From VRUE01 sp963704505 (GTDB lineage: Bacteria; Actinomycetota; Thermoleophilia; Solirubrobacterales; 70-9), in assembly GCA_963704505.1 (NCBI GenBank), contig OY969912.1:2976001-3040000 (forward strand): a stretch of DNA of 64,000 bases, given 5' to 3'. Positions within the stretch are counted from its first letter, which is position 1. The number at the start of each line of letters is the position of its first letter. Below, one piece after another: positions 25,661 through 34,203 of the stretch. Position numbers and translations under genes: made by a program. The notes under the pieces are model-generated. The model was not told the DNA's origin. It made no database searches and worked only from the letters and a program-made list of their open reading frames with translations.

Positions 25661-26743
25661 GTGTCTCGCCCGCCCAGCGCCAGCACCGAGGATGCGTCCG
25701 CGCCCGAAATCGATTTCAGGACGCTGCTCGCTCGAGCCGCTCTGCCCACCGCGCTTCTGGTGGCGGCGGCGGCCGCGGTCCTCTGGGTCCCCTTCCTCGA
25801 ACCGGTCCGCGATCGGTTCGCCCACACCGACGGCTTCTGGGTCGCGGCCGCCTTCCTGCTCCAGGTCGCCTCCACCTTGAGCTTCGTCCTCGCCTTCCAC
25901 GGCGCCTTCGAGCGGCGGATCGGCTGGCGCGGGGCATTCGACCTCTCGATGGTCGAGGAGGGCACCAACGTGATCCTGCCCTCGGGCGGCAGCGGCGGCC
26001 TCGCGGTCGGGGCGGTGATCCTGATCAGGGCCGGGGTGCCGACGCGATTCGCGGCGAGCCGCAGCGCCGTCCTCTTCCTGGCAACCAGCGCGGTCAGCTT
26101 CCTGGTGCTGCTGCTCGCCGGGCTGGGGGTATCGGTCGGCATCCTCCCCGGCGACGTCTCGCTGATCAAGACCCTCCTCCCCGCCCTGCTCGCGGCGCTG
26201 GTGATCGTCGGCGCGATCGTCCTCTCTCATCGGCTGCCCGAGATCCACGCCCGCCCCGACCAAAAGATCCGCACACTGCTTGGGCGGCTCCAGCGCTTTA
26301 TCCGCGAGGCGGTCGACATCAGCATCGCGATGATCCGCGGCGGCGACCTGCAGCTGATCGGCGGCTCGATCGCCTATTTCGCCTTCGACGTCGCCTCGCT
26401 CGGCGCCTCCTTCCAGGCCCTCGGCGGCGGTGGCCTGCCGGTCGGGCTGTTCTGCATCGCCTACGTCCTCGGGCACGGGGGCGCGCTGGTGCCGATTCCT
26501 GGCAGCGCCGAGGGCGGGCTGGTCGGCGCCTTCACCCTCTACGGCAGCCCGGTCAGCCTCGCGGTCGGCGCGGTGCTCGTCTACCGCACCTTCCACGCCG
26601 GCGTCCCGGTGGTCATGGCCCTCGCCGGTTACGCCGACATCCGCAGGACGCGGAAGCTTCGGCCCCCGCCCGAGGAGGTGGCCAGGCAATTCAGCGAGAC
26701 GGAGAGCTCGACCGCGCCGGTTCCTCCTGGAGGCGGCCCGTAA
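25661..26743 (+). CDS. Flippase-like integral membrane protein (YbhN/AglD group)
   Basis: A 360-residue protein with about eight spans and the family signature of the lysylphosphatidylglycerol synthetase N-terminal domain: FVLAFHGAFERRIGWRGAF, VEEGTNVILPSGGSGGLAVG and LGHGGALVPIPGSAEGGLVGAF. Free-standing members are thought to move lipid-linked molecules across the membrane; the substrate here is unknown. GTG start at 25661. Its last 53 bases overlap the end of the convergent DUF1275 gene. Confidence 0.85.
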   Translation: MSRPPSASTEDASAPEIDFRTLLARAALPTALLVAAAAAVLWVPFLEPVRDRFAHTDGFWVAAAFLLQVASTLSFVLAFHGAFERRIGWRGAFDLSMVEEGTNVILPSGGSGGLAVGAVILIRAGVPTRFAASRSAVLFLATSAVSFLVLLLAGLGVSVGILPGDVSLIKTLLPALLAALVIVGAIVLSHRLPEIHARPDQKIRTLLGRLQRFIREAVDISIAMIRGGDLQLIGGSIAYFAFDVASLGASFQALGGGGLPVGLFCIAYVLGHGGALVPIPGSAEGGLVGAFTLYGSPVSLAVGAVLVYRTFHAGVPVVMALAGYADIRRTRKLRPPPEEVARQFSETESSTAPVPPGGGP

Positions 26744-27389
26744 AGGCGATGGCGAGCACGGCGAGCAACGCCGCGCCGGCGAGGCAGAGGGCGAGGTCGG
26801 TCTTCAGCAGCAGCGCCCCGGCGAGCGCGCCGGCGAGCATCGCCACCACCGCGGTCAGCCGCCGTGCCGAGCCCTCCCTGCGGTCCCCGCCGAGCCCGAG
26901 GTCGGCGGCCAGGCCGGTCAACGTCATCGTCAGCACGGTGGTGGTCAGGTCGGCGGCGCCGACGCTCCGCACGGTGGCGTTGCGGACGCCCATCGCGGCG
27001 GCGACCAGGGCGATCACCACGTAGCCGGAGAGGGCGTCCGTCTGGATCGTGATCAGGGCGGCAAGGGCGGTCGCGACGATCAGCGCGAGGGTCTCGATCG
27101 CCAGCGCCCGGCGCAGCTTCAGGTGGTCGGCGCCGGCGAACCTGCCGACCAGGCGCCCGCCGGCGGCGGCGCCGAGGACGAAGGCGGCGAGGGAGACCAG
27201 GGGAGCAACGACCGGCAGGCCGCCGGCGCCCGCGATCCCGAAACCGAGGAAGACGACGTTGCCGGTCATGTTCGCGGTGAACACGTGGCCGAGCCCGAGA
27301 TAGCTGGCGGCGTCGACCAGGCCGGTGGTGAAGGTGAGGACGATCAGCGCCCGGTTGAGCGGGTGGCGCAGGGAGCGCTCGTCAGCCAT
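26691..27389 (-). CDS. DUF1275 (YoaK) family membrane protein
   Basis: A 232-residue protein with six or seven spans. The family marks are FTTGLVDAASYLGLGHVFTANMTGN near the start, AAAMGVRNATVRSVGAADLTTTVLTMTLTGLA in the middle and a last paired span. Function is unknown; relatives are often linked to transport. ATG 27389 overlaps the stop of the upstream GH114 gene by eight bases, so translation is coupled. Convergent and overlapping with the flippase-like gene. Confidence 0.88.
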   Translation of the reverse strand: MADERSLRHPLNRALIVLTFTTGLVDAASYLGLGHVFTANMTGNVVFLGFGIAGAGGLPVVAPLVSLAAFVLGAAAGGRLVGRFAGADHLKLRRALAIETLALIVATALAALITIQTDALSGYVVIALVAAAMGVRNATVRSVGAADLTTTVLTMTLTGLAADLGLGGDRREGSARRLTAVVAMLAGALAGALLLKTDLALCLAGAALLAVLAIAFTGRLQEEPARSSSPSR

Positions 27390-28836
27390 CTTCGGGACAG
27401 GGGCGCCAGGGGCGGGCGAAGAGGTCGTAGGACTTGCGGATCGCGCTGAACTCGATCGCCCTGGCGGCACCGCAGTATTCAGCCGGCTCGGATTCGTACT
27501 CGGCCTCGAAGACGGCCTTGCCGTGTTCGACGAAGGTGCGGTAGTCGCCGCACTCGTCGTAGTGAAAGCACTCCTCGACGATCGCGAAGTCGAAGTCGCC
27601 GATCAGCTGTGACGCCTGCGGCCCGTCGTTCTTCAGCGCCACCGACATGCCGTCGGCGTGGACTCGGTCCGCGACCCAGCGGTTGAAGCGCAGCTGATCG
27701 TCCCGGGAGATCGGGAAGCCCGTCTTGTTTTCCCAGCCGGCGATGTTGTCGGGCTCGACCGCGTCGAAGCCCTTCCGCGCGCAGGTCTCGAAGCGACGTT
27801 CGAGCTCGGGGGCGAAGCTGCGGAAGCGCCGGATGTCGAGCCAGCGCTCGTCGGGGAATCCTTCGTAGCGGCGGCCGATCACGGACTTCGGGAAGGCCGC
27901 GGCGTCGGGCCGGTAGCTCTCCCAGCTGCCGACGTCGAGGTAACAGATCACCCTGCGGCCGAGCCTGTGCAGGCGGGCGACGGTGGCCGCCGGCGTTTCG
28001 AATCCATCGATGTCGTAGACGGGCGCGGCGATCCCGGTGTCGATCTTCCCCTGCAGCTGCCACTGCCAGGGCCGGGTCGTCGGGCGCGGCAGCCAGAGCG
28101 CGCTGGCGCGGCGGCGGGTGACCCGTCCGAAGCCACTCCCATCACCTTCCTCGCAGCCGTGAGCCTTGCCGACGCCCGGGCCGCCGTCGCAGAAGTCCCG
28201 GCCGGGACCCCCGTAGAGCTGGTCGGCGCCCGGCCCCCCGTAGAGGCGATCCGCGCCCGGGCCGCCATGGCAGCCATCTTCTCCGGCGCCCATCAGACAG
28301 GTGTCGCGGCCCGGCCCTCCCCAGCAGCCGTCGCTGCCGCCGCGGGCCTTGCAGTAGTCGTTGCCCGGCCCGCCGACGCAATCGGTGTTCTTGGGGCCGG
28401 TGATGCAGACGTCGTTTCCGCCGCCGCCGATGCAGCGATTGCGCCGCGTCCCCTGGGGGTAACAGGTGTCGCGCTCGCCGTTGCCGATGAACTTGTCTTC
28501 GCCGCCGCCGAGGTAGGCGGTCACCGGCAGCGGCAGGCGGTTGGTGATTTCGACCTTGTCGTCGGAGTCGCCCATCTCGATCACCAGCGAGGAGGCCGTC
28601 GAGAGCGGACAGGCCGCGCGGCCCCCGCTCAGCCGGCAGCCAACCGGGTCGCGGCGCGCCATGAAGCCGTCGACGACGACGGAGGAGCCGACGCTGCCGA
28701 TTCGCAGATGCGAGCCCGAGGCGGCGCCGTAGATGACGATCGGCGCGGCCGGCGCCGCGGTCGCCGGCGCCGAGGCCAGGACACCCAGCCCGGCCAGGAG
28801 AACCGCGGTCGTGACCCTGCGAATCGATCTCCTCAC
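27382..28836 (-). CDS. Secreted GH114-like glycosidase with glycine-rich repeat domain
   Basis: A 484-residue secreted protein: signal peptide (VTTAVLLAGLGVLASAPATAAPA), a beta domain to about 110, then roughly 110-235 made of short GGPG-x-D repeats (GGPGNDYCKARGG, GGPGADRLYGG) that resemble Ca-binding RTX repeats but carry many Cys. Residues about 250-484 are an endo-alpha-1,4-polygalactosaminidase (GH114) TIM barrel: WQWQLQGKID, VICYLDVGSWESYRPD, GFDAVEPDNIAGWEN and VEECFHYDECG. The target would be a galactosaminogalactan-like polymer outside the cell. GTG 28836. Overlaps the DUF1275 gene by eight bases. Confidence 0.88.
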   Translation of the reverse strand: MRRSIRRVTTAVLLAGLGVLASAPATAAPAAPIVIYGAASGSHLRIGSVGSSVVVDGFMARRDPVGCRLSGGRAACPLSTASSLVIEMGDSDDKVEITNRLPLPVTAYLGGGEDKFIGNGERDTCYPQGTRRNRCIGGGGNDVCITGPKNTDCVGGPGNDYCKARGGSDGCWGGPGRDTCLMGAGEDGCHGGPGADRLYGGPGADQLYGGPGRDFCDGGPGVGKAHGCEEGDGSGFGRVTRRRASALWLPRPTTRPWQWQLQGKIDTGIAAPVYDIDGFETPAATVARLHRLGRRVICYLDVGSWESYRPDAAAFPKSVIGRRYEGFPDERWLDIRRFRSFAPELERRFETCARKGFDAVEPDNIAGWENKTGFPISRDDQLRFNRWVADRVHADGMSVALKNDGPQASQLIGDFDFAIVEECFHYDECGDYRTFVEHGKAVFEAEYESEPAEYCGAARAIEFSAIRKSYDLFARPWRPCPEDG

Positions 28837-28859
28837 CCCTCCAGGAATAGCATCCTCCC

Positions 28860-29306
28860 GTGATCTACCTGCTGCGACACGGCGACGCGGAGGACGGCGA
28901 GGACGACGACGCCCGCCGCCTGAGCGCCAAGGGCGAGCGCCAGGCGCGTGCCGCTGGGCGCGCGCTGGGCGGCGGCGGCGCCAAGATCGAGGCCTGCATC
29001 GCCAGCCCCAAGGCGCGGGCGGCCGAGACCGCGAAGCTCGCCTGCGAGGCGCTCGAAATCGAGCCGGAGACGGCAGCGGAGCTGCGCGGCGGGGCCTTCA
29101 ACGCCGAAGGGCTGGCAGCGGGCCGAGGAGAGACGCTGCTTGTCGGGCACGAGCCCGATTTCTCCAACGAGGTGGCGCGCCTGACCGGCTCCCGCGTGAA
29201 GATGAAGAAGGGCGGCGTCGCGATCGTCGACGCAGGCACCCTCGTCGCCCTGCTGCGACCCAAGGACCTGGCGGCCATCGCCGCCCTCGAGAAGGAGGAC
29301 CGATGA
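28860..29306 (+). CDS. SixA-type phosphohistidine phosphatase
   Basis: A 148-residue histidine-phosphatase protein. The catalytic LRHGDAE holds the nucleophilic His, SPKARAAETA the second motif and VGHEPDFSN the second His. SixA removes phosphate from phospho-His in His-containing transfer proteins in E. coli; targets here are unknown. GTG 28860, only 23 bases from the divergent GH114 start. Ends with an ATGA overlap with the next gene. Confidence 0.9.
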   Translation: MIYLLRHGDAEDGEDDDARRLSAKGERQARAAGRALGGGGAKIEACIASPKARAAETAKLACEALEIEPETAAELRGGAFNAEGLAAGRGETLLVGHEPDFSNEVARLTGSRVKMKKGGVAIVDAGTLVALLRPKDLAAIAALEKEDR

Positions 29307-30103
29307 AGCAGTGCAGATTCGCCGACGGCGACCGGAGCGTCCGCGGCCGGGTCGAGGGCGACACGGTCGTCGAGCTCGACGGCGGCGCTTCCCATCAGCT
29401 CTCCGACGTGCGGCTTCTGAGCCCGACGCTGCCGGGGAAGTACCTGGCGATCGCCCTCAACTACGCCGACCACATCGCCGAGAGCGGCATGGAGGCGCCC
29501 AAGGTGCCGATGTTCTTCAACAAGCAGGTGAGCTGCGTGGTCGGCCCCGGCGACCCGGTTCACATGCCGAAGGTCTCCGACAAGCTCGACTACGAGGGTG
29601 AGCTGGCGGTGGTGATCGGCAAGCGCTGCCGCCATGTCTCGCCCGAGGAGGCGCCCGGGGTGATCGCCGGCTACACGATCGCCAACGACGTCTCGGTCCG
29701 CGACTGGCAGATGCGGGCGATGACGATGACGATCGGCAAGTCCTTCGACACCCACGGGCCACTCGGGCCCTGGATCGTCAGCCTCGACGAGCTCGGCGAC
29801 CCTCACCAGCTCGGCATCCGCACCTTCGTCAACGACGAGCAGCGGCAGGACGGCAACTCCCGGGACATGGTCTTCGACAGCTTCGAACAGGTCTCTCACC
29901 TCTCCGAAGCGTTCACCCTCGAGCCGGGCGACGTGATCGCCACCGGGACCCCGGCCGGGGTCGGCTCCGCCTATCAGCCCTACCCGGAGGGCTTTCTCAA
30001 GGTCGGCGACGAGGTGCGGGTCGAGATCGACGGGATCGGCGAGCTCCGCAACACCGTGGTCGCCGAGCCCGACGGCTTCCTCGCGGGCGCGGACCGAACC
30101 TAG
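29303..30103 (+). CDS. Fumarylacetoacetate hydrolase family protein
   Basis: A 266-residue FAH-fold protein. The metal-site acids lie in DYEGELAVVIGKRCR (E-x-E pattern) and AYTIANDVSVRDWQ-like loop (GYTIANDVSVRDW), and KSFDTHGPLGPWIV and TGTPAGVG complete the signature. Members hydrolyse or isomerise beta-diketo acids from aromatic catabolism, or decarboxylate oxaloacetate; the substrate here cannot be fixed. ATG 29303 overlaps the SixA stop and follows AAGGAGG, so it is coupled to that gene. Overlaps by four bases the convergent gene. Confidence 0.9.
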   Translation: MKQCRFADGDRSVRGRVEGDTVVELDGGASHQLSDVRLLSPTLPGKYLAIALNYADHIAESGMEAPKVPMFFNKQVSCVVGPGDPVHMPKVSDKLDYEGELAVVIGKRCRHVSPEEAPGVIAGYTIANDVSVRDWQMRAMTMTIGKSFDTHGPLGPWIVSLDELGDPHQLGIRTFVNDEQRQDGNSRDMVFDSFEQVSHLSEAFTLEPGDVIATGTPAGVGSAYQPYPEGFLKVGDEVRVEIDGIGELRNTVVAEPDGFLAGADRT

Positions 30104-30801
30104 GCCAGCAGCGAGACCAAGCCGCGGATCAGCAGCAGCACGCCGATCGCCGCCGCGCCGATCACCGCCGCGCGCCGCCCGTTGCGGGCCAGCCAGTCGC
30201 GGAAGTCGACGACGGCCTTCTGGGTGCGCTCAGGGGCGAAGGCATAGCCGAGCAGCGGCACCTCGATCAGCATCTGCTGGATCAGGCAGAAGGCGACGAC
30301 CAGAAGCACGGTGAGGATCGGGTCGAGGTCCATCTTCGCCATCCGGTCGAGGGCGGTCAGGTATGAGACCCCGGGGAAAGTGAGGATGACGCCCACCACG
30401 AATGTGATCCGGGCCGAGCCGCGGCCGAGCATTTTTTCCGGCCAGGACTGCTTGTCCCCCTTCGCTTTCGCCTTCTCCTCCTTGCGCCGCGCCCGCCGCT
30501 CCCGCAGGCTCTCGGTGCGGCTTCCGCCGAGGACGTAGGCGATGAGCAGGGCGAGCAGCCCGACGACGATGTCCTCGATCGGGCTGAGGGTGTGCTTGGC
30601 GGTGCTGACCGTGGCCGTGTCGCTGATCGAGAAGACGATCACCAGCCCCAGCGCGATGCTGGTCGTATAGGCGCCGAGCAGGTAGCCGAGCATCAGCCGC
30701 TTCGGGTTGGGCAGCAGCAGGAGGACCGTGACCGCGGCGAGCAGGGTCGGGTTGAACATCGCCAGGAGCGAGAGCAAGAAGATGCTGAGCAGGTCGCTCA
30801 C
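30100..30801 (-). CDS. GAP/Sap-like membrane protein (DUF2910)
   Basis: A 233-residue protein with about six spans. The start FLLSLLAMFNPTLLAAVTVLLL and GYLLGAYTTSIALGLVIVF match the family of M. tuberculosis Sap and related GAP proteins, which help move glycolipids across the membrane. A basic cytoplasmic loop (RERRARRKEEKAKAKGDK) lies between spans 3 and 4. The transported molecule here is unknown. GTG 30801. Confidence 0.82.
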   Translation of the reverse strand: MSDLLSIFLLSLLAMFNPTLLAAVTVLLLLPNPKRLMLGYLLGAYTTSIALGLVIVFSISDTATVSTAKHTLSPIEDIVVGLLALLIAYVLGGSRTESLRERRARRKEEKAKAKGDKQSWPEKMLGRGSARITFVVGVILTFPGVSYLTALDRMAKMDLDPILTVLLVVAFCLIQQMLIEVPLLGYAFAPERTQKAVVDFRDWLARNGRRAAVIGAAAIGVLLLIRGLVSLLA

Positions 30802-30833
30802 GGCCGTTGCATTCTTACTGGAAGAATGGCGGC

Positions 30834-31253
30834 GTGAAACAACGAGTCAGTCTGATCACCTTGGGCGTGGCCGATCTTGCGGTTTCGCGCCGCTTCTACG
30901 AACAGCTCGGCTGGCAGACCGGCGCCGGCGAGAACGACGACGTGGCTTTCTTCCAGGCGGGCGACATGGTCCTTGCGCTCTGGGATCGCGAGCGCCTCGC
31001 CGAGGACAGCGGAGTGGAGGACGGCGGCGGCTGGGGTGGCGTCACGCTCGCGCTCAACCTGGGCTCGCCGGCCGAGGTCGACGCGGTGATCGAGGAGGCA
31101 CGCGCCGCCGGCGCCAGGATCGCCAGGGAGCCGGCGGAAACCTTCTGGGGCGGCTACAGCGGCATCTTCGTCGACCCATCCGGCCACCCCTGGGAGGTGG
31201 CCCACAACCCGGGCTGGACGCTCACCGATGACGGCGGGGTCCGACTTGCCTGA
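30834..31253 (+). CDS. VOC-family (glyoxalase-like) protein
   Basis: A 139-residue vicinal-oxygen-chelate protein: RVSLITLGVADLAVSRRFYEQLGW opens the first beta-alpha-beta-beta-beta unit, and GYSGIFVDPSGHPWEVAHNP closes the second with its Glu metal ligand and a preceding Tyr-Ser-Gly. Members are lyases, dioxygenases or resistance proteins; activity here is undetermined. GTG 30834, 32 bases from the divergent Sap-like gene. Confidence 0.88.
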   Translation: MKQRVSLITLGVADLAVSRRFYEQLGWQTGAGENDDVAFFQAGDMVLALWDRERLAEDSGVEDGGGWGGVTLALNLGSPAEVDAVIEEARAAGARIAREPAETFWGGYSGIFVDPSGHPWEVAHNPGWTLTDDGGVRLA

Positions 31254-32034
31254 GGGCCGCGAGGGGCTCGCGCACCTCAACCTCGCCGACGCCTCGCGGC
31301 GGCTTTTCGAACTCGACCCGCGCGCGCGGGTGGCTTCGGCGGAGGGCTGGCTGTTCGGCGCCGGGGGGCCGTCGCACCCGGTGATGTCGAACGCGGTCTT
31401 CAGGCTCGACGACGACGTCGACCCGGAGCGGCTGCTCGCCGAGGCCCGCTCCTTCTTCGGCGAGCTCGGGCGCGGCTTCAGCCTCTGGGCCCGCGGCGGC
31501 CTGCCCGCGGACGACGACCTCTTCGAGGCGGCTGCGAGCGCCGGCATGGACCAGGTCTACGAGATGCCGGAGATGATCCTCGACGGCCGTGCCGAGGAGC
31601 CGGCGCCGAGCGATTCGGTCGAGCTGCGGCGGCTGACGAGTGCCGAGCAGGCGGCCGAATACTGGGAGATCGCCAAGCAGGCCTACGCCGACCTCGGCTT
31701 CCCGCCGGAGATCTTCGCCGGCAACGAGGACAACGAGCTGCTCTGGGCGCCGGACACGGTCGCCTTCCTCGCCCACGTCGACGGGCGCCCGGTGAGCATC
31801 GCGATGACGATCGTCAGCCGCGGGGTCGCCGGCATCTACTGGGTCGGCAGCCTGCGCGAGGCGCGCGGCATGGGCCTGGGCCGGGCCGTCACTGCGGCGG
31901 CCACCAATGCCGGGCTCGACCTCGGAGCTGAGTTCGCCTCACTGCAGGCCTCGCCGATGGGCCGGCCGATCTACGAGGCGATGGGCTACGAGACGATCTT
32001 CGAGTACCGGCTGTTGCTCTCCGCGGCGCCCTAG
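31228..32034 (+). CDS. GNAT-family N-acetyltransferase
   Basis: A 268-residue protein whose C-terminal half is a GNAT fold: EIAKQAYADLGF, AMTIVSRGVAGIYWVGSLREARGMGLGRAVT holds the acetyl-CoA loop (GMGLGRA), and IYEAMGYETIFEYRLL the closing strand. The N-terminal 130 residues look like a second, degenerate GNAT unit. Acceptor unknown. The ATG at 31228 overlaps the VOC gene by 26 bases; a TTG at 31246 is another option. Confidence 0.8.
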   Translation: MTAGSDLPEGREGLAHLNLADASRRLFELDPRARVASAEGWLFGAGGPSHPVMSNAVFRLDDDVDPERLLAEARSFFGELGRGFSLWARGGLPADDDLFEAAASAGMDQVYEMPEMILDGRAEEPAPSDSVELRRLTSAEQAAEYWEIAKQAYADLGFPPEIFAGNEDNELLWAPDTVAFLAHVDGRPVSIAMTIVSRGVAGIYWVGSLREARGMGLGRAVTAAATNAGLDLGAEFASLQASPMGRPIYEAMGYETIFEYRLLLSAAP

Positions 32035-32048
32035 CCCTTCGCTAGGGC
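32028..32048. terminator. Bidirectional hairpin between convergent genes
   Basis: GCCCTAGC and GCTAGGGC form a perfect 8-base stem around the 5-base loop CCTTC. The stop of the acetyltransferase gene lies in the left arm and the stop of the DUF4389 gene in the right arm, so one hairpin serves both. T-runs are short. Confidence 0.65.
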
Positions 32049-32671
32049 TTGAGGCTGAAGGGCGGGTAGCGGTCGGTGACGAGAGTGAAGGCGTAGGCCG
32101 TCACCCTCACCGTCCAGCGGTAGACGCCCTCGACGAAATCGAAGATCCCACGCGGATAGCGACCGGTGAAGAGGATCGCGAGCCAGGCCCCGATCAGGGC
32201 GAAGAAGACGCCGATGTAGAGGAAGAAGAGAACGATGTAGTGGGGTATCGCCAGCAGCCACTTGACGATCGGCATACCGCGGCCGAGCTCGTTCTCGACA
32301 TCCGGGAACGGGTAATCGACGTGGACGCCTTGCTGCTCGTCGGTCGAGGGGTAGCTGTCGTCCATGAGGAAGAAGTAGGTGTAGATCCGAGCCGTGAAGC
32401 GGGTCATTTCGAGGTTCCAGTCGAACCACCAGCGCGGGTATTTCTGGCGGAAGAGGATCATCACCCCGACCGGCAGTACCAGGAGGGCGCCGCCGGTGCT
32501 GACGTACTCGTAGCTCGTGCCGGAGCCGGCCGACAACGACCCCCCGGCGACCAGGAAGGCAAGGATCGCGATCGGGATCACAGTGAACGCGCGGAAGAAC
32601 GTGGTGAGGCGATTGAGGTCCCGATCGGGGTAATCGACCGAGAACGAGACCGGGTAACTGGCGGGTTCCAC
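32042..32671 (-). CDS. DUF4389 membrane protein
   Basis: A 209-residue protein with three or four spans. ASYPVSFSVDYPDRDLNRLTTFFRAF at the start and RYPRWWFDWNLEMTRFTARIYTYFFLM in the middle are typical of DUF4389, as is the closing RYPRGIFDFVEGVYRWTVRVTAYAF. Function is unknown. GTG 32671 is chosen because AGGAGG lies eight bases before it; a longer in-frame reading would start at 32719. The 188-base gap to the next gene holds a candidate operator. Confidence 0.82.
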   Translation of the reverse strand: MEPASYPVSFSVDYPDRDLNRLTTFFRAFTVIPIAILAFLVAGGSLSAGSGTSYEYVSTGGALLVLPVGVMILFRQKYPRWWFDWNLEMTRFTARIYTYFFLMDDSYPSTDEQQGVHVDYPFPDVENELGRGMPIVKWLLAIPHYIVLFFLYIGVFFALIGAWLAILFTGRYPRGIFDFVEGVYRWTVRVTAYAFTLVTDRYPPFSLKP

Positions 32672-32775
32672 TTGATCCTCCTGTTGGGGGTGCTCGCGTG
32701 CTCTCCCGGCAGGCGGCACCGATTTGGCCCTTCAGACGCCTGTTCGGGACAGAGGCCGGCCCTCCTGCCGCCGAC

Positions 32776-32789
32776 TGACTGGCCGGTCA
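32776..32789. promoter_or_regulatory. Candidate operator upstream of the SDR gene
   Basis: TGACTGGCCGGTCA is a near-perfect 14-base palindrome (one mismatched pair), of the size bound by TetR/FadR-type regulators. It lies 71 bases before the SDR start in the gap that also holds the divergent DUF4389 promoter region. Confidence 0.3.
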
Positions 32790-32859
32790 ACCAGGAATCG
32801 CCCGTTTCCATGTAGCCTCCCGAGCCGATTTCACGAACCACTAAGGAGAGCGCGAACTG

Positions 32860-33690
32860 ATGGGACTTCTCGATGGAAAAGCGGCGATCGTCACCGGATC
32901 GGCGCGAGGGATCGGCAGGGCGACCGCTGAGCTGTTCGTCAGCGAGGGCGCCAAGGTGCTGATCAACGACCTCGACGCCGACGTCGCCGAGCAGACCGCG
33001 GGCGAGATCGACGGCGAGACCGCCGTCTTCGCCGGCGACCTGACCAAGACCGGCGCCGCCGACGAACTCGTCGCCGCCGCCGTCGACGCCTTCGGCTCGG
33101 TCGACATCTGCGTCAACAACGCCGGCTACACCTGGGACGGGGTCGCTCATCGGATGACCGACGAGCAGTTCCAGGCGATGATCGACATCCACACCGTGGT
33201 CCCCTTCCGGGTGGCCCGCGCGCTCGCCCCGCACTGGCGCGAGGCAGCCAAGGCCGAGAAAGCCGAGGAGAAGGAGGTCTTCCGCAAGCTGATCAACGTC
33301 TCCTCGACCTCGGGCACGATGGGCAACGCCGGCCAGGTCAACTACTCGGCGGCCAAGATGGGCGTCGTCGGCCTGACCAAAACCCTCGCCAAGGAGTGGG
33401 GTCAGTTCAAGATCAACGTCAACGCGGTCGCCTTCGGCTTCGTCGACACGCGGCTCACGGCCGCCAAGGAGGAGGGCGGCGAGATGACCGCCCCCGGCGG
33501 CGAGAAGATCGAGCTCGGCATCCCCGAGCAGATGCGGGCGATGGCCTCGGCGATCATCCCGATCGGCCGCCCCGCCTCACCCGAGGAGGCCTCGGGCCCG
33601 GTCCTCTTCCTAGCCTCGCCGCTGGCCAACTACATCCAGGGCCAGACGATCAACGTCACCGGCGGGATGTTCGGGGGGATGTACACCTGA
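32860..33690 (+). CDS. Short-chain dehydrogenase/reductase (FabG/MaoC-type)
   Basis: A 276-residue SDR with the cofactor loop TGSARGIGR (12-20), NNAG near 86, and the catalytic set Ser149, Tyr162, Lys166 (NYSAAK). An acidic Asp after strand 2 (LINDLD) suggests NAD(H) over NADP(H). A charged insert, WREAAKAEKAEEKEVFRK, precedes the Ser, as in beta-oxidation-type actinobacterial SDRs acting on hydroxyacyl-CoAs; the substrate is inferred only. ATG follows AAGGAGAG. Overlaps the next gene. Confidence 0.9.
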   Translation: MGLLDGKAAIVTGSARGIGRATAELFVSEGAKVLINDLDADVAEQTAGEIDGETAVFAGDLTKTGAADELVAAAVDAFGSVDICVNNAGYTWDGVAHRMTDEQFQAMIDIHTVVPFRVARALAPHWREAAKAEKAEEKEVFRKLINVSSTSGTMGNAGQVNYSAAKMGVVGLTKTLAKEWGQFKINVNAVAFGFVDTRLTAAKEEGGEMTAPGGEKIELGIPEQMRAMASAIIPIGRPASPEEASGPVLFLASPLANYIQGQTINVTGGMFGGMYT

Positions 33691-34169
33691 GCGACGCCGC
33701 GCCCTCGCGCAGCACACCGCGTTACCTCGACCTGGGGGACCACGTCTGGCCCCTGACGCGCCGCTTCATGGGCGTTCACACCTTCCTCTACCAGAGGACG
33801 GGTGGGCGCCTGGGGCACGCCGTCCCCGGAGTCAAGGGCAAGATGCTGCTGCTCGACCACACCGGCGCCAAGAGTGGGACCAGGCGCACCTCCCCCCTGC
33901 TCTATGTGCGCGACGGAGACGACCTCGTCGTGATCGCCTCCAAAGGCGGCTTCCCCAAGCATCCCGCCTGGTACCACAACCTCACGGCCAACCCCGACAC
34001 CACGGTGCAGGTCGGCTCGCGCAAGCTCACAGTCCACGCCCGCACGGCGAAGCCGGAGGAGCGCGAGCGGCTCTGGAAGCTGGCGGTCGACTCATACCCT
34101 GGCTACGACGACTACGCAGCCCGCAGCAAGGGCCGCGAAATCCCCCTCGTCATCCTCGAGCCGCGATAG
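33687..34169 (+). CDS. Ddn-family (F420-dependent nitroreductase-like) protein
   Basis: A 160-residue paralogue of the protein at 5577, with the same length and layout: helix PLTRRFMGVHTFLYQRTGGRLG, core LDHTGAKSGTRRTSPLLY, SKGGFPKHPAWYHNLTANPDT and ending IPLVILEP. There is no ATG or GTG for the full fold: the best reading starts at CTG 33687, overlapping the SDR stop as CTGA. The first ATG, 33768, would cut off most of the N-terminal helix that relatives keep. Likely a coupled, atypical start. Confidence 0.8.
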   Translation: MSDAAPSRSTPRYLDLGDHVWPLTRRFMGVHTFLYQRTGGRLGHAVPGVKGKMLLLDHTGAKSGTRRTSPLLYVRDGDDLVVIASKGGFPKHPAWYHNLTANPDTTVQVGSRKLTVHARTAKPEERERLWKLAVDSYPGYDDYAARSKGREIPLVILEPR

Positions 34170-34175
34170 GCGGGA

Positions 34176-34203
34176 GGGGAGCGGTCAGGACTAACCGCTC
34201 CCC
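34176..34203. terminator. Bidirectional hairpin between convergent genes
   Basis: GGGGAGCGGT and ACCGCTCCCC form a perfect 10-base stem around the 8-base loop CAGGACTA. The stop codon of the minus-strand SDR gene sits in the loop and its last codons in the right arm. It can end both transcripts; the T-run is weak (CTTCT on the plus strand). Confidence 0.7.

Noticed and set aside
24827..26689. A 620-codon minus-strand open frame
   Set aside because: Antisense to the hydrolase and flippase-like genes; only low-complexity acidic and Arg-rich sequence.
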